Numbered from the stretch's first letter, positions 50,819 to 59,418 are shown. The stretch: DNA of 64,000 nt from Acidimicrobiaceae bacterium (GCA_003132305.1 PKXJ01000018.1:194244-258243); one strand, 5' to 3'. The notes: a model not told the origin generated them from the sequence alone. Translations and numbers: made by a program.

Positions 50819-52590
50819 TGGTCAATGGGATAGATTCGCCGCTCAAGGTTGGACTACTTGTAAGTTCATTGTCGGCGAGCCCTGAGAATATCAAGTTAGC
50901 GCGATGGGCTGCAGCGCACCCGCGTCTCGATGCGTCGATCATCCTTATCGCACTAGATCCACCACCATCGGATTCGTCGCGCTCGTTTCGCCATCGGTTG
51001 ACCCAGAGGCTACTGTCACTTTGGAAGCAGGATCATAAGGCGTTAGCAATGCACGTGGCGATTCAAATGAAGGAGGCGATATACAACTGGCAGGTGAAAG
51101 GTCCTGATTCATCATCGAAGAGCGATTCAGAGTCTGCAGATTGCGAATCCTCACTTGATGAAATCTTACCGATCGTTCATATCTTCGAACCAGTAGTATC
51201 ACCAAGTGGTTTCGTCCACCGGTTGACGGACGATGACTTAACTTCCTTAATTGATTCTGAGTACGATATTCTTGTAAGGCTTGGGAATGGGATCTTGCGT
51301 GGCGGCATACTGACCGCAAGCAAACATGGAATCCTTTCTTTTCATCACGGAGATAACCGAGTTAATCGGGGGGGGCCGTGGGGATTCTGGGAGGTTCTTG
51401 AGCAAGCAGACTCTACCGGCTTCGTGTTGCAGCGCCTTACCAATGAGCTGGATGGCGGCGAGGTGTTGATCCGTCGTAACTACACGACAGCGCGGACTGT
51501 CCTTCGCAACCGCGCCAATTTGATCCGGCGTTCGTATCCGCTTCTCCGGGAAGTTCTACTCGATCTTGCGGAGACAAATGAATTGCCGACACCGGAGCCG
51601 CCCTTTCCATATACGGGAAGACTCTATCGGACGCCAACAGTCAAGGAATCGCTCCGGTTCGCGATACCTAATTTGCGGGGAATCTTGAAGTCGATCACAT
51701 ATCGTTTATTAGTCAGGTCTCATCAAGAATGGCACGTAGGTGTTCTGAATCATCATTGGATGATCACTTCATTTCGGAATAGTCGGTTGGTTCCTAAATG
51801 GCACGTAGGTGTTCTGAATCATCATTGGATGAGCGCTTCATTTCGGAATAGTCGGTTGGTTCCTACTCATCCAGGAACCTGGGTTGCCGATCCATTCATC
51901 GTCTCGTGGGCTGGACAGCGATGTCTATTTGTCGAGGAGTTTGTTGAGGCTGAAGGGAAAGGGCATATTTCTGTTTGCTCTCTTGACGAGAGCGGAAGTC
52001 CCAGCTTGCCAATCAAGATTATCTCGGAGGAATTTCACCTTTCGTTTCCGTGGACATTTACCTTCAACGGTGTACTGTATATGACTCCGGAATCGGCGAA
52101 TGCTCGTGAAATCCGGCTGTACCGTTGTGTTGACTTTCCGTATGCGTGGGAATTTGTTGGGCCTGTCATGACTGAAGTATCGGCTGTTGATCCGATGATC
52201 TTTGAACATGAGGATAAGTGGTATATGTTAGTCAATATTGACCCACTTAATGCTGGAGATCTTAATTCCGAACTGCATGTATTTATAGCAGATGATCCAG
52301 TAGAGGGTGACTGGGAACCAATTCTTGGAAGTCCAAGTGTTGTAGATCCCCGACAAGCTCGCAACGGTGGGCTTGTACGAGATCGCGATCGACTATTTCG
52401 TATCGGTCAACGCCAAGTGTACTCCCAGTATGGAAGAGCTTGTGGGGTCTATGAGGTGGTTAGAATCGGAATCGATGGGTATTCAGAAAAGTTAGTCTTT
52501 CCTCTTGAAGCGGAGTGGGAAGAAGGTCTTCGTGGAATGCATCACTTGTCATCGGATGGAGGAATTACCGCGTTCGATTTCTTGATTTAG
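50818..52590 (+). CDS. Formyltransferase-like/GIPC-transferase-like fusion protein
   Basis: Protein of 590 residues from GTG 50818, which overlaps the upstream TAG and is preceded by AGGAGG. The first 280 residues look like a formyl-transferase fold: SEYDILVRLGNGILRGGILT, GILSFHHGDNRVNRGGPWGF and LQRLTNELDGGEVLIRRN. The C-terminal part, from THPGTWVADPFIVSWAGQRC through FVEEFVEAEGKGHIS and SAVDPMIFEHEDKWYMLVNI, resembles the five-bladed propeller of glucosamine-inositolphosphorylceramide transferase-like/GH43-like proteins. It probably modifies or transfers a sugar of the glycan. Between the domains a 23-residue unit is present twice. Confidence 0.8.
   Translation: MVNGIDSPLKVGLLVSSLSASPENIKLARWAAAHPRLDASIILIALDPPPSDSSRSFRHRLTQRLLSLWKQDHKALAMHVAIQMKEAIYNWQVKGPDSSSKSDSESADCESSLDEILPIVHIFEPVVSPSGFVHRLTDDDLTSLIDSEYDILVRLGNGILRGGILTASKHGILSFHHGDNRVNRGGPWGFWEVLEQADSTGFVLQRLTNELDGGEVLIRRNYTTARTVLRNRANLIRRSYPLLREVLLDLAETNELPTPEPPFPYTGRLYRTPTVKESLRFAIPNLRGILKSITYRLLVRSHQEWHVGVLNHHWMITSFRNSRLVPKWHVGVLNHHWMSASFRNSRLVPTHPGTWVADPFIVSWAGQRCLFVEEFVEAEGKGHISVCSLDESGSPSLPIKIISEEFHLSFPWTFTFNGVLYMTPESANAREIRLYRCVDFPYAWEFVGPVMTEVSAVDPMIFEHEDKWYMLVNIDPLNAGDLNSELHVFIADDPVEGDWEPILGSPSVVDPRQARNGGLVRDRDRLFRIGQRQVYSQYGRACGVYEVVRIGIDGYSEKLVFPLEAEWEEGLRGMHHLSSDGGITAFDFLI
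51730..51867 (+). repeat. Tandem 69-bp in-frame duplication
   Basis: Two 69-base units (51730-51798, 51799-51867) differing at only a few positions, encoding WHVGVLNHHWM-(IT/SA)-SFRNSRLVP twice. The length is a multiple of three, so the frame is kept. Confidence 0.92.
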
Positions 52591-52613
52591 AAGAAGATAA
52601 GTTTGTGGCCTAG

Positions 52614-53786
52614 ATGAGAATTCTATTTATTATCGGTCAGCCATACGTTATCGGAGGTACGGAGCATCAACTAGTCCGGTTGGCCCGAATGCTCACCGAT
52701 GCAGGTCATCCAACCAGAGTGCATGTGATGGTTGGAACCGGCGCCCTGACAGCGTTGATGGATCAAAATGGGGTTGCGTACACTGCACCTGTTCAAGGTG
52801 CGGTAGTTCAGTATCTGGAAAATCATTGTGGAATTCAGGGTCGAAGGGGCGCCTTTCTCTTTTCTCGATGGCGAGTGGATTGGTCGCTTAGAAAATCAGT
52901 CAAGAAGTTCCAGCCAGATATCGTGCATGCCTTCTTGCCAGGTTGTATCGCTGATGGGCTTCCTATCGTGAGACGTACTAATCGAAGGGTGGTTCGGGTT
53001 GCTGGTATTAGAGGGGTTACACCAGTACCATCGAATGTTATCGGTAGCTTCGGTATGCGTCGAAGTCTCGAGGCAAGGATGCAGGAGTCTTTAGGGTCTT
53101 GCGATGCGGTTGTTGTGAATGCTCCACATTTGGTGGAAACTGAGACTCGTAGGTTAGGTGTACCTGACAATCGAGTACATGTGATTCCAAATGGAGTGAA
53201 TATTCCATGTTTCCAATCAGATCCTTCGGTTGAACCAGTTAGGGCGGTGGTGATTGCCAATTTCGGCCCGTACAAGGGTCATGATGTCCTTGTCAGAGCT
53301 ATTGCCAGGGCGGGAGTAGATATCAAGATCCGAATGTGTGGAATCGGCCCAATGGCAGATCGAATCTTGGACCTAGCTCGTGAAGAAGGTATTGGAGATA
53401 GGTTCGAGATTGTACCTCCTCCTGCGGATATTGGTGAGGAGTTAGCTTCGTCACAACTAGCGATTCATCCCTCATTGACTGAAGGGCTTTCGAATGCGAT
53501 TCTTGAGGAGATGGCGGCCGGGTTGCCAATCATCTGTACCGCCGTTGGAGGGGCCACGCTTCAAGTGGACGATGGAGTGAATGGGATTCTGGTTCCCGCT
53601 GATGATGTAGATGCGCTTGCTCGTGCCATCAGTGCGTTGGCCGTTGATCCAGACCTACGAGCCGCGATGGGCTTGGAGTCACGTACTCGAGCACTTCAGT
53701 TCTCTTGGGCGAAGTGCCTTGAGTCGCATGTCGATCTTTACTCTTCCCTCTTGCGCATGCAGAGGACACCCTCGTCCCAGATTTGA
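52614..53786 (+). CDS. GT4-family glycosyltransferase
   Basis: GT-B enzyme of 390 residues starting MRILFIIGQPYVIGGTEHQL. Further motifs: CDAVVVNAPHLVETETRRLG, VHVIPNGVNIP, AVVIANFGPYKGHDVLVRAI, the donor site HPSLTEGLSNAILEEMAAGL and ICTAVGGATLQVDDGVNGIL. It lies 23 bases downstream of the fusion gene, probably in the same operon. The codons are A+T-rich in this 50.0-53.8-kb block compared with the rest of the window, suggesting a separate origin. Confidence 0.9.
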   Translation: MRILFIIGQPYVIGGTEHQLVRLARMLTDAGHPTRVHVMVGTGALTALMDQNGVAYTAPVQGAVVQYLENHCGIQGRRGAFLFSRWRVDWSLRKSVKKFQPDIVHAFLPGCIADGLPIVRRTNRRVVRVAGIRGVTPVPSNVIGSFGMRRSLEARMQESLGSCDAVVVNAPHLVETETRRLGVPDNRVHVIPNGVNIPCFQSDPSVEPVRAVVIANFGPYKGHDVLVRAIARAGVDIKIRMCGIGPMADRILDLAREEGIGDRFEIVPPPADIGEELASSQLAIHPSLTEGLSNAILEEMAAGLPIICTAVGGATLQVDDGVNGILVPADDVDALARAISALAVDPDLRAAMGLESRTRALQFSWAKCLESHVDLYSSLLRMQRTPSSQI

Positions 53787-53865
53787 GACACTCGTTTTCT
53801 GATCTCAGCGCTCTCTACTAGTGGACGTAACAATCTCCGCGAACTCCTCCAATGGTTTCTTGTAG

Positions 53866-53970
53866 CCACCCGGCTTCAGCGTCGCTCGGACGTCCCGGAG
53901 GGTCTGCTCTGGGTCTGGGATATGATGAATAACTCCGAGCGAATATGCGACGTCGAGAAGACCTTCTGGC
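53866..53970 (-). repeat. 105-bp inverted duplicate of a methyltransferase gene fragment
   Basis: On the minus strand encodes PEGLLDVAYSLGVIHHIPDP and LRDVRATLKPGG, copied from 27836-27940. It is a free-standing scrap, not a gene. It ends at the base of the hairpin at 53967-54000. Confidence 0.87.
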
Positions 53971-54000
53971 TTCGGAGTCCGCCAACGGACTCCGAAGCCA
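53967..54000. repeat. Perfect 15-bp stem hairpin
   Basis: TGGCTTCGGAGTCCG pairs with CGGACTCCGAAGCCA around a CCAA loop. No T-run follows on either strand, so it is not a plain intrinsic terminator. It is followed by GGGTCGCGCATTCAAATCGC and GGGGCACCA, which looks like the 3' part of a tRNA but lacks proper T-stem pairing. Confidence 0.8.
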
Positions 54001-54041
54001 AGGGTCGCGCATTCAAATCGCGCTGGGGCACCAGTAAACAA

Positions 54042-54507
54042 ACGGCTTTACGAGCGATTTGCCTTATAAATAAGGGTTCCAGGTGCGAGGCCACGCTCCC
54101 CATTATTACCGGCTTTTCTCGAGTGTGACGAGAAACATCTGTTTCAGATCTGTGTCACGAAGTTTGGCGGTCAGGCATGCGGCACAGTCACCGGGGATGA
54201 TGACGCGTAAGTGTCGACGCTCCCGTACACTCGGCAAGTTGGCCCCCGCGGCGATTGCTGCCGCAGGTGTCAATTCAGGCGCAAACTATACCCCGGAGCC
54301 GACGGCTACGTACCCTTCGAGTCGGACCCAATCCTAACGCCGAATCCAGGGAAGTGAATGCTGGCCGAGAAAGACCAATCCACAGTGGCTCGCCGTTCCG
54401 GTTAGTCCGTCCCCTCTCACCCTGCAACTCACGAAGCCCTAGGTTTGAGAAGTGAGTTACCTTCACTGCGAAACGATCGCGATGACTCCGGCGTTTAGAA
54501 TTCTGGC
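54042..54507. other. Scrap region without intact gene
   Basis: About 470 bases. A plus-strand frame at 54130-54337 ends in APAAIAAAGVNSGANYTPEP but shows no family. Together with the neighbouring methyltransferase and phosphatase fragments this looks like a graveyard of gene pieces at the edge of the polysaccharide locus. Confidence 0.4.
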
Positions 54508-54588
54508 GTGAAGCAGGTTCCCACGTCATCCGACCGCACGCTGCGTGTTGACGGCTTGGTAAATGCCCGTGACCTTGGCGGTTTCAAC
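54508..54588 (+). pseudogene. N-terminal fragment of a PtpB-like tyrosine phosphatase
   Basis: From GTG 54508 the frame reads KQVPTSSDRTLRVDGLVNAR and DLGGFNR, matching the start of the phosphatase at 18816 (RTLYVEGLVNARDLGGLRR), after which similarity ends. The nucleotide match is weaker than the protein match, so it is a diverged paralogue, not a recent copy. The catalytic HCxxGxDRTG region is absent. Confidence 0.75.
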
Positions 54589-54657
54589 CGGTCATGTCGC
54601 TCCACCTCCTCATCGCATTCTGTCGGTACGGTTGATCTCATAGAGGGCGGACCGAGA

Positions 54658-55701
54658 TCAGAGCGTTACGTCACGTGGAGCGGCGCCAGCCATATTAGAA
54701 TTTCTCTCTGATCGCGTCGACAAAGCAATGACGAGTGGTGTAATGATGATTGGCATAAAATAGATAGATATACGTCCCACATTGTACGTAACGTCTCCGA
54801 CCGAAGCAGCGAGGATTAGAGCTACAAGGCCGAGTGAATCGATGCGTTTGTACTCGCTCTTCGGGCTCCTCCACAGGTAGAAAACTGCAAGAGTCAAAAG
54901 GACGACCGGCAGTACGTTGAGTATCAGGCCCTTAGAGTTGAGACAATGCAGTAGCGTCGCATAAGCCTGCCGCGGGTATAACAAGATGTCGCGCTGATTA
55001 TTATCGCCAGGTAAGTGCCACAGCGCTACGAGAGTCCCGTAGATGGCTGCAGAAGCCGAGACCGCAATGAGTTGCATCGTTTGTATGTAATCCTCATGGC
55101 GAATCTTGGCATAGAAATAACGGCCCCACAGGATAGCAAACCACAGAACTACGATCTTTTCGTTGACGATCGCCATTGGAAGAACTGTGAGAGAGAACAG
55201 AATTGGCTTATCGATCCACAAAAAGAGGACACTGATCATGAAGAGCGCAAGCGGGTCAATCGTGGTGAGTCCAATGAACCCACAACCAAGAAAAAATAAG
55301 AAAGCACCGCAAACTGCGAGTTCTCTCGTGACGCGCAATCGCCTTAGGATCAAGTATTGGATTGCAGATCCACCTATGACGCTTAAGAAGGAGATCATCG
55401 ACAGTGCCTCAGTGGCGCGCAGATAGGTGGTGGCCATCTGGGGTGCATTGGTGAATCGGTACAGGGGTTCAATATAGTAAAGCGGTATCGCTATCGCGAC
55501 GGAGAGGAATCTGTAGCCGAACGGAGACCCGAATTGTGAGCCTCCGAGATGAATTATATGCAGCAAGTATGGTGCATAGTCGTCTCGCGGAGTTGTATTG
55601 AATACGGCGGTGCGGAGTATCGAAAAGTAGAGCGGGGAGCAAACAGCTAGTACAAGCAGCGAGATCAATATGAATCGCACAGTTCCCGCCAGAACCTTCA
55701 T
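54658..55701 (-). CDS. Polytopic membrane protein of the polysaccharide locus
   Basis: Protein of 347 residues from ATG 55701 (GGAGAG 6-7 bases upstream; TTG 55713 is an alternative). Nine or ten hydrophobic segments are visible, e.g. FILISLLVLAVCSPLYFSIL, LAVCGAFLFFLGCGFIGLTT and FSLTVLPMAIVNEKIVVLWF. Conserved-looking loops contain DDYAPYLLHIIH and VNEK. No Wzy_C or GT-C catalytic motif was certain, but EpsG/Wzy-like or GT-C-like glycan enzymes have this look. Base composition is A+T-rich, like the block 50.0-53.8 kb. Confidence 0.7.
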   Translation of the reverse strand: MKVLAGTVRFILISLLVLAVCSPLYFSILRTAVFNTTPRDDYAPYLLHIIHLGGSQFGSPFGYRFLSVAIAIPLYYIEPLYRFTNAPQMATTYLRATEALSMISFLSVIGGSAIQYLILRRLRVTRELAVCGAFLFFLGCGFIGLTTIDPLALFMISVLFLWIDKPILFSLTVLPMAIVNEKIVVLWFAILWGRYFYAKIRHEDYIQTMQLIAVSASAAIYGTLVALWHLPGDNNQRDILLYPRQAYATLLHCLNSKGLILNVLPVVLLTLAVFYLWRSPKSEYKRIDSLGLVALILAASVGDVTYNVGRISIYFMPIIITPLVIALSTRSERNSNMAGAAPRDVTL

Positions 55702-55713
55702 GATGCTCTCCAA

Positions 55714-55936
55714 ACTTGTATTGCATCGTCATGAACTATGCAGTTTGGACCACTATACGGGGCGAGTTCCAACGGTCGCTGCAACGGACCAAACATGATG
55801 GCTGGGTCAACCCGAACAGCGAACCGGAACCCGAGCGAGTTCCTCGCTCAGATGGCCGAGCCGCTTGTCGCCCGGTCGCGGACTCGCTCACAATGCCGTC
55901 ACGCAAGTCGACGTTGAGGCATTCTGGCGCCTGCCC
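55714..55936. other. Boundary between locus and integrase remnant
   Basis: Base composition changes sharply here from A+T-rich to G+C-rich. Short frames only. It may hold the promoter of the membrane protein gene and marks the right edge of the acquired polysaccharide DNA. Confidence 0.4.
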
Positions 55937-56700
55937 CTACTCTCCGAACACGCGCTTCAGAGCCGCCATCGTTCGAGAGTTGTCGGCGGCCACGACGTGC
56001 AGGTAATAGCGCGAAAGGGTCTCGATGCTGGAGCCCATCAGAACCGACAGCTCCGCGACGCCCACACCCTGGGCCGCGGCGTTGCTCGCGAACGCGTGCC
56101 GGAATGCGTACGGTTTGCGGTACTCAACGCCGGCCTTCGCGCACCTAAGCTTCAGCGACCGGCCCCAGTTGCTTTAGCTCGGGCGCTCGGCGCCACCTCG
56201 CCCCACGAAGAGACGCCCCGAGGAGATGTGCGGGAACTCCAGAAACGCGCGCACGTCGGCCACGCAGGACCGCGCCAGCGGCACGCAGCGGTACGAGGTG
56301 GTGGTCTTCGGCTTGCCGATCTTCTTATTGCCCGGCGTGTCGTAGCGCCGGCCAGCTCCGATCCAGGCCTCCTTGATGCGCACTATCCCCCACCCCCTCT
56401 CGGGCAGGTCGAACAACGACACCTCAAGGATGACACACTCGGACGGTCGGGCGCCCGACCAAAACGTGATGGCTGTCGCGCACCGGAACATTCGGCTGGA
56501 CGGCTGGTGGGAGATCATCGCCTCGGGGATCGCCACGGCGTCAGCGACGGCCATCGCCTCGTTGTCCGGTCTCGGCGCCTGGTTGGCGTTGCGGTTGTTG
56601 GCGCCACGTGGAGCAGCCGGCCAGAGTTTTGCGTCCATCTTCTCGGCGGCGACGACGTGGACGAGGCACCGCCGCGCGATCTTGATGGCTCGGTGACTTG
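55937..56700 (-). pseudogene. Tyrosine integrase catalytic domain remnant next to tRNA-Cys
   Basis: One minus-strand frame from the tRNA-Cys end: MFRCATAITFWSGARPSECV with the catalytic R, PGNKKIGKPKTTTSYRCVPL, SSGRLFVGRGGAERPS, then an in-frame TAA (56174-56176), then VEYRKPYAFRHAFASNAAAQ (HxxR) and SSIETLSRYYLHV with the nucleophilic tyrosine. The N-terminal arm and core-binding domains are missing: the frame runs directly into the 3' end of tRNA-Cys. The gene is therefore doubly broken, by truncation and a stop. Confidence 0.85.
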
Positions 56701-56771
56701 AGGCGGCGTCCGGATTCGAACCGGAGTACGGGGCTTTGCAGGCCCCTGCCTAACCACTCGGCCACGCCGCC
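56701..56771 (-). tRNA. tRNA-Cys (anticodon GCA)
   Basis: 71 nt without encoded CCA. Acceptor stem GGCGGCG/CGCCGCC, discriminator T; anticodon loop CTGCAAA gives GCA; T-arm TCCGG-TTCGAAT-CCGGA. The integrase remnant starts directly at its 3' end, so this gene was probably also an integration target. Confidence 0.94.
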
Positions 56772-56806
56772 AGAACTGTCAATCCTAGTGGGCTGCGTTA
56801 ATCGAG

Positions 56807-56971
56807 CTAATGCTTCTTGAAATAGTGATAGACGGCGTAACAGATGGCCACGACGATAAGTATCAGAAGAACCGACTTAATGATCGCCGTGAGGACCCCC
56901 ACGACGGAGAAAATCAACCAAAGGGCCAACAAGACGACAACAATCACCCCCATTGTTTTGACCATGGCCAC
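56807..56971 (-). CDS. Small membrane protein
   Basis: Protein of 54 residues: MGVIVVVLLALWLIFSVVGV followed by LTAIIKSVLLILIVVAICYA and VYHYFKKH. Two close hydrophobic helices or one long hairpin are predicted, with a basic tail. GTG at 56971 is preferred (AGGGG six bases before); ATG 56965 is also possible. Similar tiny hydrophobic proteins are common in actinobacteria, often without known function. It diverges from the L,D-transpeptidase gene. Confidence 0.65.
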   Translation of the reverse strand: MAMVKTMGVIVVVLLALWLIFSVVGVLTAIIKSVLLILIVVAICYAVYHYFKKH

Positions 56972-57035
56972 CGCTCACCCCTTTCGTAAACCAATTGTAA
57001 GGCTGCCACCACGATGCACTCGGTAACCTGGAGGA

Positions 57036-58076
57036 GTGATCCGACGATTGAGACTCGCCTGCACCTTGGCGGGGGTGCTCTTGGGTTCTACCTTGGTGCC
57101 CTCGCTCAGTGCGGCCGGCGTCACGATGACCCGCGTTGCGGCCACGTTGCCGTCGACGCTCGCGGCGAATCTGCCCGTGTTGCGTTTGCACTTCAGCGTG
57201 CCCACGAAGGCTCGCAAACTTCCCGCACTCGTCATTCGGCCAGCCCTCGCCACGCAATGGCAACAGATTGGACCGAGGGACGTACAAGCGGTCGCCACCA
57301 GTTCGCTGCATCCTTCAACGACGTACACCTTTAACACTCCGACGCTGATGCGTTGCGCGAAGACGTGCACCTTCACCGCGACGCGACCACGAGTCGCGAG
57401 CGTGTCGACGAATCTCACGTGGGAGGCGCAACTGCTCGCCGAGTTGAACTACTTGCCACTCACCTTCACCCCCGGCACCAATCAGAGCACTCCCTCGATA
57501 CAAGTGAACGGCACGTTCACGTGGGCCTATCCCAATCTTCCAACGACCCTCAGTTCGCAGTGGCGCCTCGGCACCGACAACATCGTCCTGCAGGGCGCGC
57601 TTCGAACCTTCCAGAGCCAGTCCAATATTCCCGTCACCGGTGAAGCCGACGCGACCACGTGGTCGGACCTACTAAGTGCCGTTACCGCGAAGCGCGTGGA
57701 CCCGGTGACGTACAACTACGTCGAAGTCAGCGAATCCAGTCCCGAAACACTCACCCTCTACGTCGCGGGCCACGTCAAGTTTCGCGCGCTCGTCAACACC
57801 GGGATCTCGGTCGCGCCCACGGCGACGGGCACTTACCCCGTCTTTTCGCGATTTGTCAGCGGGACCATGTCGGGGACCAATCCCGACGGCACTAAGTACG
57901 TCGACCCGGGGATTCCCTGGATCTCGTACTTCAACGGTGGTGACGCCCTGCACGGCTTCCTTCGATCGTCCTACGGCTACCCCCAGAGCCTGGGCTGCGT
58001 GGAGATGACCTACGCCTCGGCAGGAGTCGTCTTTCCCTACACGCCGATTGGCACCCTCGTCACGGTTCGCGCGTAA
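57036..58076 (+). CDS. L,D-transpeptidase (YkuD) with peptidoglycan-binding domain
   Basis: Exported cell-wall enzyme of 346 residues forming 3-3 cross-links or attaching proteins to peptidoglycan. Signal peptide RRLRLACTLAGVLLGSTLVP ending in SLSAAG; a putative peptidoglycan-binding segment with LQGALRTFQSQSNIPVTGEA (typical xxLxxFQxxxGLxxxGxxD pattern) near residue 190; C-terminal YkuD domain with the catalytic motif HGFLRSSYGYPQSLGCVEM (H ... S-x-G-C). Start GTG 57036. It converges on dinB with a 17-base overlap of the 3' ends. Confidence 0.92.
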   Translation: MIRRLRLACTLAGVLLGSTLVPSLSAAGVTMTRVAATLPSTLAANLPVLRLHFSVPTKARKLPALVIRPALATQWQQIGPRDVQAVATSSLHPSTTYTFNTPTLMRCAKTCTFTATRPRVASVSTNLTWEAQLLAELNYLPLTFTPGTNQSTPSIQVNGTFTWAYPNLPTTLSSQWRLGTDNIVLQGALRTFQSQSNIPVTGEADATTWSDLLSAVTAKRVDPVTYNYVEVSESSPETLTLYVAGHVKFRALVNTGISVAPTATGTYPVFSRFVSGTMSGTNPDGTKYVDPGIPWISYFNGGDALHGFLRSSYGYPQSLGCVEMTYASAGVVFPYTPIGTLVTVRA

Positions 58077-59418
58077 CGTCACCTTCGTCGCCGTCGATTT
58101 CGGGACCAAAGGCGTGACGTCCTCGTTGCGTCGCGACGGCGACCCCGTCCTCACGTAACTCACTGGCCGTGCCCAGTGACGTGCGCCCAAAGCGCCGGCG
58201 AACTTCGTCAATCGCGTCGCGCAGCGCTTCGTTGCCCACCTGGCGACCTCGAGAGAGCGCGATCGCGCCCGCCTTCGCGTCCCGCGACGCCGTCTCAATG
58301 CCAAAGCTCAGTTGCATCTGATTCTCACTGCGCTCTAGGAATCCCGAGGCGTGCAGACCGAGTAGGCGAACGCTCCTCGAGAGATCGACGGACTGCAAAA
58401 GCGCCTCGCCAATGGCCTCGATAGCCACCTCGTCGTCAATCCCAAAGGAGAGGGTCTGTGACCTCGAGACGCTCGAGAGATCGTCGAATCGAACGATCAC
58501 GCTGACGGTGCGCGCCACTCGATCTTTTTCGCGTAGCGCTCGCGCGACGACGCCGGCGTGGACTCTCAGGGCCTCACGCACCTCGTCGACACCCGAGAGC
58601 GAACGCGCGAACGTCTGGTCGTGCCCGAGGGACTTGAGCGCGCGGTCCACGACGACCTCGCGGTAGTCATCGCCCTTGGCGTACGCGGCGAGAGCCGCGG
58701 CCATGGCGGGACCCACGTGCTGCGCGAGCGTGGCTTCATCGACGCGCGCGAGGTCGCGCACCCAGGTGAGGCCGAGCTGCGCGAGCTTCGCCGCCGTCGC
58801 GGGTCCAACGCCCCAGAGCGCGCGAACGGGCAGTACGTCGAGCCACTCGGCTTCTTGCTCGGGATTCACCCAAAAGACCCCGGAACCCTCGACGAGACCA
58901 CGATCGACCACGCGTGGTTTCGACTCCTTGGAGGCGAGTTTCGCGAAGAGTTTATTTCTCCCGAGACCCACGCCACAGAGCAGACCGAGTTCGTCGTTGA
59001 TTCGACGTCGCAGCGTCGCGGCGGCCTCGAGCGGGCGCACGTCGAGACGGCGAAGACTGCGCAGATCGGCGAAGACTTCGTCGAGGCCCAGTGGTTCGTA
59101 GTCCGGCGTGAGGTCGCGCACGACGTCGTGAAACTGTCGAGAGTAGACCTCGTAACGATCGAAGCGGCCCGGCAAGATGATCAGTGACGGACACGCGCGC
59201 TTCGCGACCACGCTCGGCATCGCGCTGCGCACCCCGTAACGACGCGCTTCGTAGCTCGCGCTGGCGATGACGCCGCGCTCGCCCGCCCCGCCGACCGCGA
59301 CGGGCTTACCCTGCAGCGCCGGATTGTCGAGAACTTCGACGGACGCAAAAAAGGCGTCGAGATCCACGTGCAGGATCGGGGCCTCGTCGACCGTCGGACT
59401 CTTAGAAGGCGAGTTCAA
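58060..59418 (-). CDS. dinB: DNA polymerase IV (Y-family translesion polymerase)
   Basis: Y-family polymerase of 452 residues that copies past damaged bases. Motifs: HVDLDAFFASVEVLDNPALQ (first metal site), GVIASASYEARRYGVRSAMP, LGLDEVFADL (second acidic pair D-E), LLCGVGLGRNKLFAKLASKE and the helix-hairpin-helix LPVRALWGVGPATAAKLAQL. The C-terminal little-finger domain and a short tail follow. The start TTG 59418 overlaps the PIG-L gene by 17 bases. It is the last gene of a transcript that begins with the SOS-boxed LysM gene, which would explain its damage induction. Confidence 0.93.
   Translation of the reverse strand: MNSPSKSPTVDEAPILHVDLDAFFASVEVLDNPALQGKPVAVGGAGERGVIASASYEARRYGVRSAMPSVVAKRACPSLIILPGRFDRYEVYSRQFHDVVRDLTPDYEPLGLDEVFADLRSLRRLDVRPLEAAATLRRRINDELGLLCGVGLGRNKLFAKLASKESKPRVVDRGLVEGSGVFWVNPEQEAEWLDVLPVRALWGVGPATAAKLAQLGLTWVRDLARVDEATLAQHVGPAMAAALAAYAKGDDYREVVVDRALKSLGHDQTFARSLSGVDEVREALRVHAGVVARALREKDRVARTVSVIVRFDDLSSVSRSQTLSFGIDDEVAIEAIGEALLQSVDLSRSVRLLGLHASGFLERSENQMQLSFGIETASRDAKAGAIALSRGRQVGNEALRDAIDEVRRRFGRTSLGTASELREDGVAVATQRGRHAFGPEIDGDEGDVTREP

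Noticed and set aside
54001-54033. tRNA 3' half after the hairpin (GGGTCGCGCATTCAAATCGC region)
   Set aside because: The G53-C61 pair of the T-stem is not possible, the acceptor strand has no partner upstream and the preceding sequence is a long hairpin instead of an anticodon arm. At best it is a scar.
55865-56701. Plus-strand frame of 278 codons next to tRNA-Cys
   Set aside because: Antisense of the integrase remnant; the minus strand holds all catalytic motifs of the recombinase.
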